A stretch of DNA of 64,000 nucleotides, from positions 10,365 through 74,364 of the forward strand of contig CAYLUN010000022.1 in assembly GCA_964386865.1 (NCBI GenBank), given 5' to 3'. Under the pieces are notes generated by a model that saw only the letters and a program-made list of their open reading frames with translations, was not told the origin of the DNA and made no database searches. The stretch comes from CAYLUN01 sp964386865 (lineage in GTDB: Bacteria; Verrucomicrobiota; Kiritimatiellia; RFP12; UBA1067). Below, one piece after another: positions 24,331-32,473 of the stretch (its first letter is position 1; every line of letters begins with the position of its first letter). Position numbers and translations under genes: made by a program.

Positions 24331-26439
24331 ATGGTCAAGCAGGTCTTCAAAGTGGGGTCTCGAGGAAGCCGGCTGGCCCTCGTGCAGACGCAGGACGCGC
24401 TGGGCCGGCTGGCCGCGCTCTTTCCGGCGCTCGCGTTCGAGGTCGTGCCCGTTGATACGCCGGGAGACCGCGACCTGACGACGGACCTGCGGGAGAGCCC
24501 GGCCGACTTTTTCACGCGCGACCTGGACGACGCGCTGCGCGAGGGCCGTGTCGACGTGGCCGTACACAGCGCCAAAGACCTGCCCGACCCCGTGCCGGCC
24601 GATCTGGACTGGTTCTGGCTGCCGTGGCGCGAGGATCCGCGCGATGCGTGGATCTTGCGGCCCGGACAGGCCTTGGGCGACCTGCCGCCGAATCCGGTGG
24701 TCGGAATCAGCAGCGTGCGGCGCGGCGCCTGCTGCCGCTCGCGCTTTCCGCAGGCCGCGCTCAAGCCCATCCGCGGCACGATCCCGTCCCGCCTCGAACA
24801 GCTCGACGCGGGCGCGTTTGACGCGATTCTCATGGCGGGCGCGGCGCTGAACCGGCTCGGGCTTTCCGAGCGCGTGACCGAGTGGGTGCCGCTGTCCGAG
24901 CTGCCCGTGCCTGCGGGGCAGGGCTACCTCGCGGTGACCTTCCGCGCGGGCGATCCGGTTTGGACGCGGCTGCGCGCGTACTTCGTGAAGGCTGTGCGCT
25001 TCGTGGGCGCGGGCGTGGGCTCGGCCGACTTCTGTACGTGGGGGGGCGTCAAGGACCTGCGCCACGCCGAGGTGTGCCTGTACGACGTGCTGATGGACGA
25101 CGCCCTTCTCGCCTTTCTGCCGGCGGACGCCGAGCGGGTGTTCGTGGGCAAGCGCTGCGGCGACCACACCGTCTCGCAGACCGACATTACGGCGCTGATC
25201 GCGACCTGCGCGCGGCAGGGCAGGCGCGTGGTGCGCCTCAAGGGCGGCGACCCGGGTCTGTTCGGGCGGCTGGCCGAGGAGACGGACGAGCTCGACCGGC
25301 TGGCCCTGCCTTACCGCGTGCGTGCCGGCGTGAGTGCGCTGACCGTCGGCACGACGGGCACAGGCCTGCTGCTGACCCGCCGCGGCGTGTCGAGGGGGTT
25401 CACCGCCCTGACCCCGCGCGCTCAGGGCGGGCGTGTCGCGGGGGTGTCGCTGGACGTCCGCAAGAACCTGCCGATCGTACTCTTCATGTCGGTCCGAGTC
25501 GCGGGCGATGTGGCGCGCCAACTGCTGTCCGAGGCGTGGCCCGCGGAGACGCCCGCCGCGCTCGTGCTCAACGCCGGGGCGGACGACGAGGCCATCTCTC
25601 GCACGACGCTGGCGGGCCTGGCCAGCGGCGTCGCCTGCGGGGGCGAGTCGGACGCGCCTGGCCTGCTGGTCATCGGCGCGGCCGCCGCGGGCGGCTATCG
25701 GCGCGATACGGGCGCGCTGTGCCGGTGCCGCGTGCTGCTAACGTGCAGCGAGGCGCTGCTCGAGAAGGCCGCCCTGCGCGTGGTCGATTTCGGCGGCTTG
25801 CCGCTCCTGCGGCCGCTGATCCGCCTGGCGCCCTGCGCGGACGCGGCTGCGGCCGTGGCCCGGGTCGCGTCCTACGACTGGGCAGTCTTGACGTCGCCGT
25901 CCGCTGTGCACCTTTTCATGGAGCTGGCCCGCGCCGCCGGCGTCGATCTGCGCCGGCTGCCCAAGGTGATGGCGTGCGGCCCGGGCAGCGTCGCGGCCTT
26001 TGAAAGCCACGGCGTGAAGCCCGAGCTCTCCCCGCCTATGGACTACAGCGCCGAGGGTTTGGCCGCGCTGCTGAAAGACCTGCCGCTCGGCGGGCAGCGC
26101 GTGCTGCGGCTGCGCTCGGAGAAGGCGGGCGCGCTTTTGGCCGACGCCCTGCGCCAGCGGGGCGCGTCGGTCGATGACGTGCAGCTCTACACGAACGACC
26201 CCGTGACGTATGAGCGGCTGCCCGCGTTCGACGCGGTGTTCTTCGCCAGCGCGTCGGCGGTCGAGGTGTTCTTCCGCCGTCACGCTCACGTGAGCCTCGA
26301 CGGCAAGACGGTGGTGGCGATCGGCAAGCCGACGGCCGCCGCGCTGGCTGCGGCCGGGCGCGCGCCGGACGTGGTGCCCGCCGAGCAGACCGTCGAGGGC
26401 GCGATTGACGCGCTGGCGCGGGCCCGGGTGTTCGCGTGA
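24331..26439 (+). CDS. Triple fusion: truncated porphobilinogen deaminase (HemC), uroporphyrinogen-III C-methyltransferase (SUMT) and uroporphyrinogen-III synthase (HemD)
   Basis: This protein has 702 residues. The HemC part spans about 4-219: VGSRGSRLALVQTQ, VDVAVHSAKDLPDP with the catalytic Asp83, SSVRRGACC, PIRGTIPSRLEQLDAG and PAGQGYLAV. The sequence then passes, with almost no linker, into a SUMT domain (221-455) with FVGAGVG, GKRCGDHTVSQ and RLKGGDPGLFGR. A HemD domain (about 466-702) with VLTSPSAVHLF and FFASASAVEVFF follows. HemC domain 3, which carries the cysteine that anchors the dipyrromethane cofactor, is absent. The ATG at 24331 follows GGAAGG. The SUMT glycine loop is also atypical (GVGSADF for the usual GPGDPDL). 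Together with the preceding gene it would lead to sirohydrochlorin. Confidence 0.87.
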   Translation: MVKQVFKVGSRGSRLALVQTQDALGRLAALFPALAFEVVPVDTPGDRDLTTDLRESPADFFTRDLDDALREGRVDVAVHSAKDLPDPVPADLDWFWLPWREDPRDAWILRPGQALGDLPPNPVVGISSVRRGACCRSRFPQAALKPIRGTIPSRLEQLDAGAFDAILMAGAALNRLGLSERVTEWVPLSELPVPAGQGYLAVTFRAGDPVWTRLRAYFVKAVRFVGAGVGSADFCTWGGVKDLRHAEVCLYDVLMDDALLAFLPADAERVFVGKRCGDHTVSQTDITALIATCARQGRRVVRLKGGDPGLFGRLAEETDELDRLALPYRVRAGVSALTVGTTGTGLLLTRRGVSRGFTALTPRAQGGRVAGVSLDVRKNLPIVLFMSVRVAGDVARQLLSEAWPAETPAALVLNAGADDEAISRTTLAGLASGVACGGESDAPGLLVIGAAAAGGYRRDTGALCRCRVLLTCSEALLEKAALRVVDFGGLPLLRPLIRLAPCADAAAAVARVASYDWAVLTSPSAVHLFMELARAAGVDLRRLPKVMACGPGSVAAFESHGVKPELSPPMDYSAEGLAALLKDLPLGGQRVLRLRSEKAGALLADALRQRGASVDDVQLYTNDPVTYERLPAFDAVFFASASAVEVFFRRHAHVSLDGKTVVAIGKPTAAALAAAGRAPDVVPAEQTVEGAIDALARARVFA

Positions 26440-27632
26440 GCGGCTTGAGGCGCATTGAACGCGCCGATTTGCTCGCCGAGCTGACAGGGCGGATTCTGCC
26501 TTACTGGATGGAGCACGTTCCAGACAACGCCTGCGGCGGATATTACGGCCGCATCGACGGCGAAGGTCACCTGCACCCCGAGGCGCTGAAGGGGTGCGTG
26601 CTGCATGCTCGAATCCTCTGGACGTTCGCGGCGGCGGCCCGGACGTTGAAGCGGCCGGACTACCTGCCGTACGCCGAGCGGGCCTATGGGTTTCTGCTGC
26701 GCGCGTTCAACGACCCGCTGCACGGCGGCGTGTTTTGGAGCGCCGACCGGCGCGGTCATCCCGTAGACATGCGAAAGCAGGTGTACGCGAACGCGTTCGC
26801 GATCTATGCGCTGGCCGAATACGCGCAAGCGTCCGGCGATCTGCACGCGCTCGACCTGGCGCACGAGCTGTTCGAGCTGCTCGAGCGGCACAGCCGGGAC
26901 GGCGAACACGGCGGGTATCTCGAGGCGTTCACGCGCGGCTGGCGCCCGCTCGCGGACGTCCGGCTGAGCGCCAAGGACGAGAACGAAAAGAAAAGCATGA
27001 ACACGCACTTGCACGTGCTGGAGGCGTACGCCGCCCTTTTCCGCGCGCGGCCCGGTCAACTGGTGAAGGAGGCGCTCAAGGCGCTGCTTGACGTGTTCGT
27101 CACGCGCATTGTCAACGCGGAAACGGGCCACCTGAACCTCTTTCTGACGGAGCGGTGGGCGCGCACCTCGACGCGGGTTTCGTATGGGCATGAGGTCGAG
27201 GCCTCCTGGCTGCTCGACGAGGCGGCGGAGGCGGTGGGCGAGAAGGGGGTTGTTCGTCGCGTGCGGTCGGCGGCGGCCGCGCTCGCCGAGGCCGCGTGCG
27301 AGGGGTTGCAGCCGGACGGCAGCCTGATCAACGAGCGCGATGCCGCGAGCGGGCACGCCGACCTGCGCCGGGACTGGTGGCCGCAGGCGGAGGCGGTCGT
27401 CGGGTTCCTGAACGCGTGGCAGCGGACGGGGCAGGCTGTGTGGCTGGAGCGGGCCGAAGCGTCATGGGCGTTCATCCGCGCTCACCTGGTCGACGAGAAG
27501 AACGGCGAGTGGTTCTGGGGTGTGGACGAGTCGCTTCGGCCGTCTCTCGCGGAGGACAAGGTTGGCTTGTGGAAGTGCCCGTACCACAACGGGCGGATGT
27601 GCCTGGAGGCGCTCGCTCGCATCGGCGATTAG
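26436..27632 (+). CDS. AGE family sugar 2-epimerase (cellobiose 2-epimerase-like)
   Basis: This protein has 398 residues, a normal length for N-acylglucosamine/cellobiose 2-epimerases with an (alpha/alpha)6 barrel. Conserved parts are visible: CGGYYGRIDGEG, KGCVLHARILWTFAAA, MRKQVYANAFAIYALAEY, MNTHLHVLEAYAAL with the catalytic His, SYGHEVEASWLLDEAA with the second His, DWWPQAEAVVGFLNAW, and WKCPYHNGRMCLEA. These enzymes convert beta-1,4-linked glucose at a reducing end to mannose, or act on free sugars; the exact substrate is unclear. The GTG start overlaps the hemD stop (GTGA), so it is co-translated with an unrelated tetrapyrrole gene. Confidence 0.88.
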   Translation: MSGLRRIERADLLAELTGRILPYWMEHVPDNACGGYYGRIDGEGHLHPEALKGCVLHARILWTFAAAARTLKRPDYLPYAERAYGFLLRAFNDPLHGGVFWSADRRGHPVDMRKQVYANAFAIYALAEYAQASGDLHALDLAHELFELLERHSRDGEHGGYLEAFTRGWRPLADVRLSAKDENEKKSMNTHLHVLEAYAALFRARPGQLVKEALKALLDVFVTRIVNAETGHLNLFLTERWARTSTRVSYGHEVEASWLLDEAAEAVGEKGVVRRVRSAAAALAEAACEGLQPDGSLINERDAASGHADLRRDWWPQAEAVVGFLNAWQRTGQAVWLERAEASWAFIRAHLVDEKNGEWFWGVDESLRPSLAEDKVGLWKCPYHNGRMCLEALARIGD

Positions 27633-27651
27633 GCTCGCGGGAGCGCGAGCC
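27632..27651 (+). terminator. GC hairpin at the stop of the epimerase gene
   Basis: GGCTCGCG (27632-27639) and CGCGAGCC (27644-27651) form a perfect 8-bp stem with a GGAG loop, beginning at the last base of the TAG stop. No T-run follows, so intrinsic termination is uncertain. Confidence 0.4.
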
Positions 27652-27727
27652 CCTGAAGGCCTGGCAAGCACGCGCCGTGCTGCCGGCTTGAGCCCAGCTT
27701 CTCTTCTGGCGTGGCAGGTCCTTGGCG

Positions 27728-28333
27728 TCAGAAGAGTTCGGGCTGCTGGGGGCCGGCCGGCGTGGGCGGCTGAACGTCAGTGTCGTCGTCGGGCCAGGGT
27801 GCCCTGAAAGCCTCTGGCAGCGACAGGAGCGGCAGGTCGGGGTTGAGCCAGCCGCTCAGGAGGTCGGCCCGCAGGATCACCGGCATGCGGCGGTGGGCGC
27901 GGCGCACGCGCGCGTTGGGCTCTGTGGTCAGGATCACGACGTCGCCGTCGGCGTTCAGCAGGCCCGCGAGGCCGAAGACGGGCGTAGATTTCAGCGAGAA
28001 GAACCAAGGCTCCGAGCCGCCTCGCACGCGCCGCGACTCGTAGAAGCCGCTCGCCGGGAGCACGCAGCGGCGCGCGTCGGCGTGGCGCGAGAAGAGCGGC
28101 TTCTGGCTGAGCGTTTCGGAGCGGGCGTTCGCCAGCAGGCCGCCGTCAGGCTTCGGCCAGCCCCAGCGGCGCGCGGTGAGCGTGCGGCGCCCACCTGCGG
28201 GCAGGACGGCGACCTCCTGCCCCAGCGCGAAGTCGGCCCGGGGAGGCGGAGGCGGCCGCGACAGATCCGGCAGCGCAGCGAAGAACGCCTCGACCGTCTC
28301 CAGCGTCAGCTTGCATGAGAAGCGCGTGCACAT
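27728..28333 (-). CDS. SRAP-domain (YedK/HMCES-type) abasic-site DNA-protein crosslink protein
   Basis: This protein has 201 residues. It begins MCTRF, so Cys2 becomes the N-terminal nucleophile after Met removal. Other family residues are seen: NARSET, the glutamate in CVLPASGFYES and the catalytic histidine in RRAHRRMPVIL. SRAP proteins form a stable thiazolidine crosslink with abasic sites in single-stranded DNA and protect it from cleavage. The length is slightly short of E. coli YedK (222). It starts only 7 bases after the alpha-galactosidase stop, so the two probably share a transcript although their functions do not match. Confidence 0.92.
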   Translation of the reverse strand: MCTRFSCKLTLETVEAFFAALPDLSRPPPPPRADFALGQEVAVLPAGGRRTLTARRWGWPKPDGGLLANARSETLSQKPLFSRHADARRCVLPASGFYESRRVRGGSEPWFFSLKSTPVFGLAGLLNADGDVVILTTEPNARVRRAHRRMPVILRADLLSGWLNPDLPLLSLPEAFRAPWPDDDTDVQPPTPAGPQQPELF

Positions 28334-28340
28334 AAGCGCC

Positions 28341-30302
28341 TTACTGCGGGAAGAGCCGGACGAGCTGGGTGCCGTGGCCCGGCACGGTGGCCTCGTAGCG
28401 GTCGCTGAAAAGGCCTTCGTCCTTCTGCCGCCACACGTCGCGCACGCGCTGCCGGCCGGTCAGCCCGAGCGCCTTGAAGTCAACGCCGACCTCCCCCGTC
28501 ATGAAGCTGCGGTTGACGAGGCCGACGACCCACGAGCCGTCCGACATCCGCTTGGCCCACACGTCGCCGCCGTCGGCGCGCTGCACGCGCGCGGCCTGCT
28601 GGCCTAGCGGATCCTGGTTGACCTCGAGCACCTCGTCGTTGGTGAGCAGGTTCAGCGTGAAGGCGTCGAGCTGCGTCATGTCGCAGCCGATCAGCAGCGG
28701 CGAGCAGAGCAGGCACCAGAGCGACATGTGCGTATACTGCTCGTTCGGGGTGAGGCGCGTGGGGTGCAAGTTGCCCCAGCCGACCATGCCGACGATCAGC
28801 ATGTCGGGGTCGTTCCAGCAGCCGGGCCGGGCGAAGAGCTCGAGCCCGTCCTGCGCGTCGGCGATCTTCGACATGCTGTCCCACGTGTCGACGATGTCTC
28901 CCGTGGTGCGCCAGCACTGCCCGCCGGCCCGATCGCCCCACGCGGAGACGTTGCCCATGCCGTACTGGCAGAGGCTGTGGACAATGTCTCGCTTCTGGGC
29001 GCGCAGCGAGGTCGTCATCAGCTGGTAGGGGCGCATGAGCTCCTTGAGGGTGGACGAACCGGAAACCTGCGAGTAGCTGCACCAGTCGTACTTCAGGTAG
29101 TCGTAGCCCCACTCGGCGTAGGTCTGGGCATCCTGCGCCTCGTGCTGCCAGCTGCCCACGCAGCCGCCGCAGGTGGTGGGGCCGGGCGATGAGTAAAGCC
29201 CGATCTTCAGGCCGAGCCCGTGTACGTAGTCGGCGAGCCCTTTCATGTCCGGGAAGCGCGTGTTGGGCAGGATGCGTCCGCCGGCGTCGCGAGCCGGCCC
29301 GATGAGGGACGCGTCGCTTTTCTCGTCGGGCTTGGTCTGCCAGAAGTCGTCGATGTTGACGTACGTCCAGCCGTGGTTGACGAGCCCGCTCTCCACCATC
29401 GCGATGGCCGCTTGGCGGATCTTCTCGTCCGACACCGCGTGCGCGAAGCAGTTCCACGAGTTCCAGCCCATGGGAGGGGTGAGGGCGATCCGGTCGCCGA
29501 CCTCCAGCCGCCACTCGCGCTCGGCCTTGCCCTTGGCGTTCGCGGCGGTGAAGGCGACGGTGTAGGCGCCGGGCTTGGCGACTGCGCCGGTCAGGATGCC
29601 CGTGGCGCGGTCGAGCGAGAGGCCTTCCGGCAGGCCTTTGGCCGTGAAGGCCATGGGCCGGTCGCCCGTGGCGGAGACGGTGAATAGCACCGGGCTTCCG
29701 GGGCGGACGCCATAGATGCGGGCGCCGGTGAGGCGCGGCGCGGCGGGGGGCGGCGGCGTGAGGATGCCGAGCTGCTCCGTCAGCGGGCGGTCAGAGGGCT
29801 TGAGCGCCGCGCCGTCCTTCAGCGTGAAAAACGCCTCGCACCAGTCGGCGTGGTCGAACGAGTCGCCGTCGCCGCTGTCTGAGACGTGTAGGATCACGCG
29901 CTTGGCGCCCGTCAGGTCAGCCTTGAGCTTCTTGGCGGCCATGGTCGCCCGCACCTGCTTGGTCTGGGCGACCAGCTTCTGATCCGCGTAGACGTGGAAC
30001 ACGACGGAGCCCTTGCCGCGAATCAGCTCCTCGTCGTCCACGCCGACCTGCGCCTCGAAAGACAGCGCGTTGCCGTTGGCCTCCAGCACATACCAGCTCT
30101 CGGCATGCGTGCCGACGCCGCGCTCGAAGCGTTTGCCGTCGACAGTCAGCGGGTTGCCGGCAACCGAGCGCTTGGCCTGCGGCTTCTCCCAGCCGCAGGT
30201 CATGGCCGAGAGGTCGAGTTCGTCGAGCCAGACGGTCGTATCGGCCAGGGCGGGCGCCGCAAAGGCGAGAGCGGGAAGCAGGAAGAAGTGGGCAGAACGC
30301 AT
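28341..30302 (-). CDS. Secreted GH27 alpha-galactosidase with NPCBM and Ig-like domains
   Basis: This protein has 653 residues. Signal peptide 1-20 (ends APALA). Residues about 21-165 form an NPCBM carbohydrate-binding domain (GVGTHAESWYVLE, VILHVSDSGDGDSFDHADW). A proline-rich linker leads to an Ig-like domain (about 188-268; LPEGLSLDRATGILTGA). The GH27 catalytic barrel starts at LTPPMGWNSWNCF (275). The nucleophile is Asp406 in YLKYDWCS and the acid/base is probably Asp469 in WRTTGDIVDTW. It would release alpha-galactose from plant or algal polysaccharides outside the cytoplasm. A promoter-like region with a perfect palindrome lies upstream. The SRAP gene follows directly. Confidence 0.93.
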   Translation of the reverse strand: MRSAHFFLLPALAFAAPALADTTVWLDELDLSAMTCGWEKPQAKRSVAGNPLTVDGKRFERGVGTHAESWYVLEANGNALSFEAQVGVDDEELIRGKGSVVFHVYADQKLVAQTKQVRATMAAKKLKADLTGAKRVILHVSDSGDGDSFDHADWCEAFFTLKDGAALKPSDRPLTEQLGILTPPPPAAPRLTGARIYGVRPGSPVLFTVSATGDRPMAFTAKGLPEGLSLDRATGILTGAVAKPGAYTVAFTAANAKGKAEREWRLEVGDRIALTPPMGWNSWNCFAHAVSDEKIRQAAIAMVESGLVNHGWTYVNIDDFWQTKPDEKSDASLIGPARDAGGRILPNTRFPDMKGLADYVHGLGLKIGLYSSPGPTTCGGCVGSWQHEAQDAQTYAEWGYDYLKYDWCSYSQVSGSSTLKELMRPYQLMTTSLRAQKRDIVHSLCQYGMGNVSAWGDRAGGQCWRTTGDIVDTWDSMSKIADAQDGLELFARPGCWNDPDMLIVGMVGWGNLHPTRLTPNEQYTHMSLWCLLCSPLLIGCDMTQLDAFTLNLLTNDEVLEVNQDPLGQQAARVQRADGGDVWAKRMSDGSWVVGLVNRSFMTGEVGVDFKALGLTGRQRVRDVWRQKDEGLFSDRYEATVPGHGTQLVRLFPQ

Positions 30303-30325
30303 AGGGAACCTCCAAACAGATCGAT

Positions 30326-30354
30326 ATTATCCTACGAAGCCATCCGGATGGAAA
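30326..30354 (-). promoter_or_regulatory. Candidate promoter with an overlapping palindromic operator for the alpha-galactosidase
   Basis: On the minus strand, TTTCCA (30349-30354) and GATAAT (30326-30331) are 17 bases apart, with a GGAGG ribosome site 3' of them. The perfect 12-base palindrome CCATCCGGATGG (30340-30351) overlaps the -35 box and spacer, where a repressor could block polymerase. It is a sequence-only prediction. Confidence 0.45.
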
Positions 30355-30430
30355 GCCGCATTTATTGCGCCCCAGCCATTTCAATTAGGGCATAATTTGA
30401 ATTGCTGCAAGAAGGTAGTGTTAGGAGCGG

Positions 30431-30463
30431 GGTGGCTGGAAAACAGGCGGTTGGAAAACAGAT
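30431..30463 (+). repeat. Tandem TGGAAAACAG-type repeat
   Basis: GGCTGGAAAACAG is followed directly by GCGGTTGGAAAACAG. The 10-base core TGGAAAACAG is thus repeated in the divergent region between the alpha-galactosidase and GH-like genes. It resembles other low-complexity intergenic repeats in this window. No function is evident. Confidence 0.55.
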
Positions 30464-30523
30464 GCCGTGCGCGATGCTTTGGTGTACACTGAAAAATGAA
30501 AATTCATTGGCTTAGGGGGGGTT

Positions 30524-32470
30524 ATGCAGCTTTCGCTGTCTCGCGTAGGGGTGCTCAGTGTCTCGCTGGCGTTGCTGGCGACCGCTGCGACCGCGCAGGA
30601 GAACGCGGTCCGCAATCCGGGGTTTGAGGAGGCTGACGCGGCCGGCGCGACGGTTGGCTGGTCGGAGCGCAAGCCGGTTTACCGGTTCGAGGCCGGAGCT
30701 GGCCGGGACGGGTCGCGTGGGCTCGCGTTCGAGAACGCCGACCCGACGTTCTACTCGTTTCCGAGCCAGAAGCTGGACCTGCGGCCGGGGTGCTGTTACG
30801 CCTTTGAGGTGTGGGTCCGCACGGAAAGCCTGACGGGCGACGAGTCGGGCGCGACGATCTGCCTGGAGTGGTCCGGCCCGGCCGGCAAGTGGCTGGGCGG
30901 CGCGTATGCGGAAGGCGTGCGCGGCACGAGCGACGGCTGGAAGTTGGTGCGCGGCTTCACCGAGGCGCTCCCGACTAACGCCGCGCGCGTGACGGTCGCG
31001 CCCTACGTGCGGCGCGGCATGACCGGCAAGGCGTGGTTCGACGACCTGCGGGTGTCGCGCCACTACCCGCCGCTGGTGACCACCGTGAGCGCGTCGTGCT
31101 ACCGGCATACGGCGGCGGGCGGCCCTGTGACCTTCTCGGCGGGCCTCACGCTGCAAGAGGCCGGCGTCAAGCCGGATGAGATCACGTGCGCCTTTACCGT
31201 GAAAAGCGCGGACGGTGCGGTCGTGCGCTCGGCCCAGCCGGACGCGCTGACTGCGGGTCGCGCCACGCTGACGCTGGACGCCTCCGCGCTGACGGTCGGC
31301 GACTATACGGTCGCCTTCGCGCTGTCCACGCGGGACGGCGCGTCGAAGGGGGCGGCCGAGACGCGGTTCAGCCGCGTGGCGGCGCTGCCTGCGCGGCGCG
31401 CGTACATCGACGACCACCGCCGCCTCATCGTGGACGGCCAGCCATTCTTCCCGCTGGGCATGTACTGGGGCGGCGTCAAGGAGCCCGAGCTGGAGACGTA
31501 TGCGAAAGGCCCGTTTAACTGCCTCATGCCCTACGGCAGCCCGAACCTGCAGCAGATGGACGCCTGCCACGCGCGGGGACTGAAGGTGATCTACTCGATC
31601 AAGGATTTCTATTCCGGCACGCGGTGGGCGCCAGCCGGCATGAAGAGCGAGGCGGACGAGACCGCCGAGATCCAGAAGCGTGTGGCGCTTTACCGCGGCC
31701 ATCCGGCGCTGCTCGCCTGGTACATCAACGACGAGCTGCCGGTGTCGATGGTCGACCGCCTGGCTGCGCGGCAGCGGCTGATGGAAGAGCTTGACCCTGA
31801 CCATCCGACGTGGGTGGTGCTCTACCAGTACAGCCAGGTGCGGGCGTACCTCGCGACCTTCGACGTGATCGGCACGGATCCGTATCCGATTCCCGGTAAA
31901 CCCGCAGGCACGGCGCTGGAGTGGACGCGCGTGACGCGCGACCAGTGCTACGGCGCGCGGGCGGTTTGGCAAGTGCCGCAGGTGTTCGACTGGGGCGCCT
32001 ACAAGAAGGGCGAGGAGCGCGAGAAGACGCGCGCGCCGACACTGGCGGAGATGCGTGCGATGGCCTGGCAATGTGTTGCGGCGGGCGCGAACGGACTGGT
32101 CTTCTACTCGTTCTTCGATCTGTTCAAAATGAATGATCGCGACCCGTTCGAGAAGCGCTGGGCCGACGTCTGCGCGATGGCGGAGGAGGTCAAACGCTAC
32201 AGTCCGGTTCTGCTCTCGGCGGAGCCCGCGCCGTCGGTGACGTGCGGGGGTTCGCCCTCGGTCGAAACGCGCGCCTGGCGCGTGGGCGACAGCGTCTATG
32301 TGCTGGCGGTGAACGGCGCGTCTGAGGCTGCGACGGTGACGGTGACGGTGGGCGAAGGGTTCGGCTCGCTGAAGGCCGAGTTCGGCAGCCCGCCCGATCG
32401 CGGCGGTGGCTCGACGCTGGTCTACCGTTTTGCGCCGCTGGAGCCGGTGCTGGTGCGGCTGGGGAGGTGA
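30524..32470 (+). CDS. Secreted multidomain glycoside-hydrolase-like protein (CBM-like, Ig-like, TIM barrel)
   Basis: This protein has 648 residues. Signal peptide 1-24 (ends TAATA). Residues 26-180 look like a jelly-roll carbohydrate-binding module (NAVRNPGFEEADAAGA; AWFDDLRVSR). An Ig-like segment follows (about 185-285). From RRLIVDGQPFFPLGMYWGG (about 300) the sequence is a GH2/GH42-like barrel, with LAWYINDELPVS providing the likely acid/base Glu after a beta-strand. FDVIGTDPYPIP and GLVFYSFFDL are also typical. A C-terminal beta-domain closes the protein. The substrate is unknown. G-rich sequence directly precedes the ATG. The metallopeptidase gene starts 3 bases after the stop. Confidence 0.78.
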   Translation: MQLSLSRVGVLSVSLALLATAATAQENAVRNPGFEEADAAGATVGWSERKPVYRFEAGAGRDGSRGLAFENADPTFYSFPSQKLDLRPGCCYAFEVWVRTESLTGDESGATICLEWSGPAGKWLGGAYAEGVRGTSDGWKLVRGFTEALPTNAARVTVAPYVRRGMTGKAWFDDLRVSRHYPPLVTTVSASCYRHTAAGGPVTFSAGLTLQEAGVKPDEITCAFTVKSADGAVVRSAQPDALTAGRATLTLDASALTVGDYTVAFALSTRDGASKGAAETRFSRVAALPARRAYIDDHRRLIVDGQPFFPLGMYWGGVKEPELETYAKGPFNCLMPYGSPNLQQMDACHARGLKVIYSIKDFYSGTRWAPAGMKSEADETAEIQKRVALYRGHPALLAWYINDELPVSMVDRLAARQRLMEELDPDHPTWVVLYQYSQVRAYLATFDVIGTDPYPIPGKPAGTALEWTRVTRDQCYGARAVWQVPQVFDWGAYKKGEEREKTRAPTLAEMRAMAWQCVAAGANGLVFYSFFDLFKMNDRDPFEKRWADVCAMAEEVKRYSPVLLSAEPAPSVTCGGSPSVETRAWRVGDSVYVLAVNGASEAATVTVTVGEGFGSLKAEFGSPPDRGGGSTLVYRFAPLEPVLVRLGR

Positions 32471-32473
32471 GGC

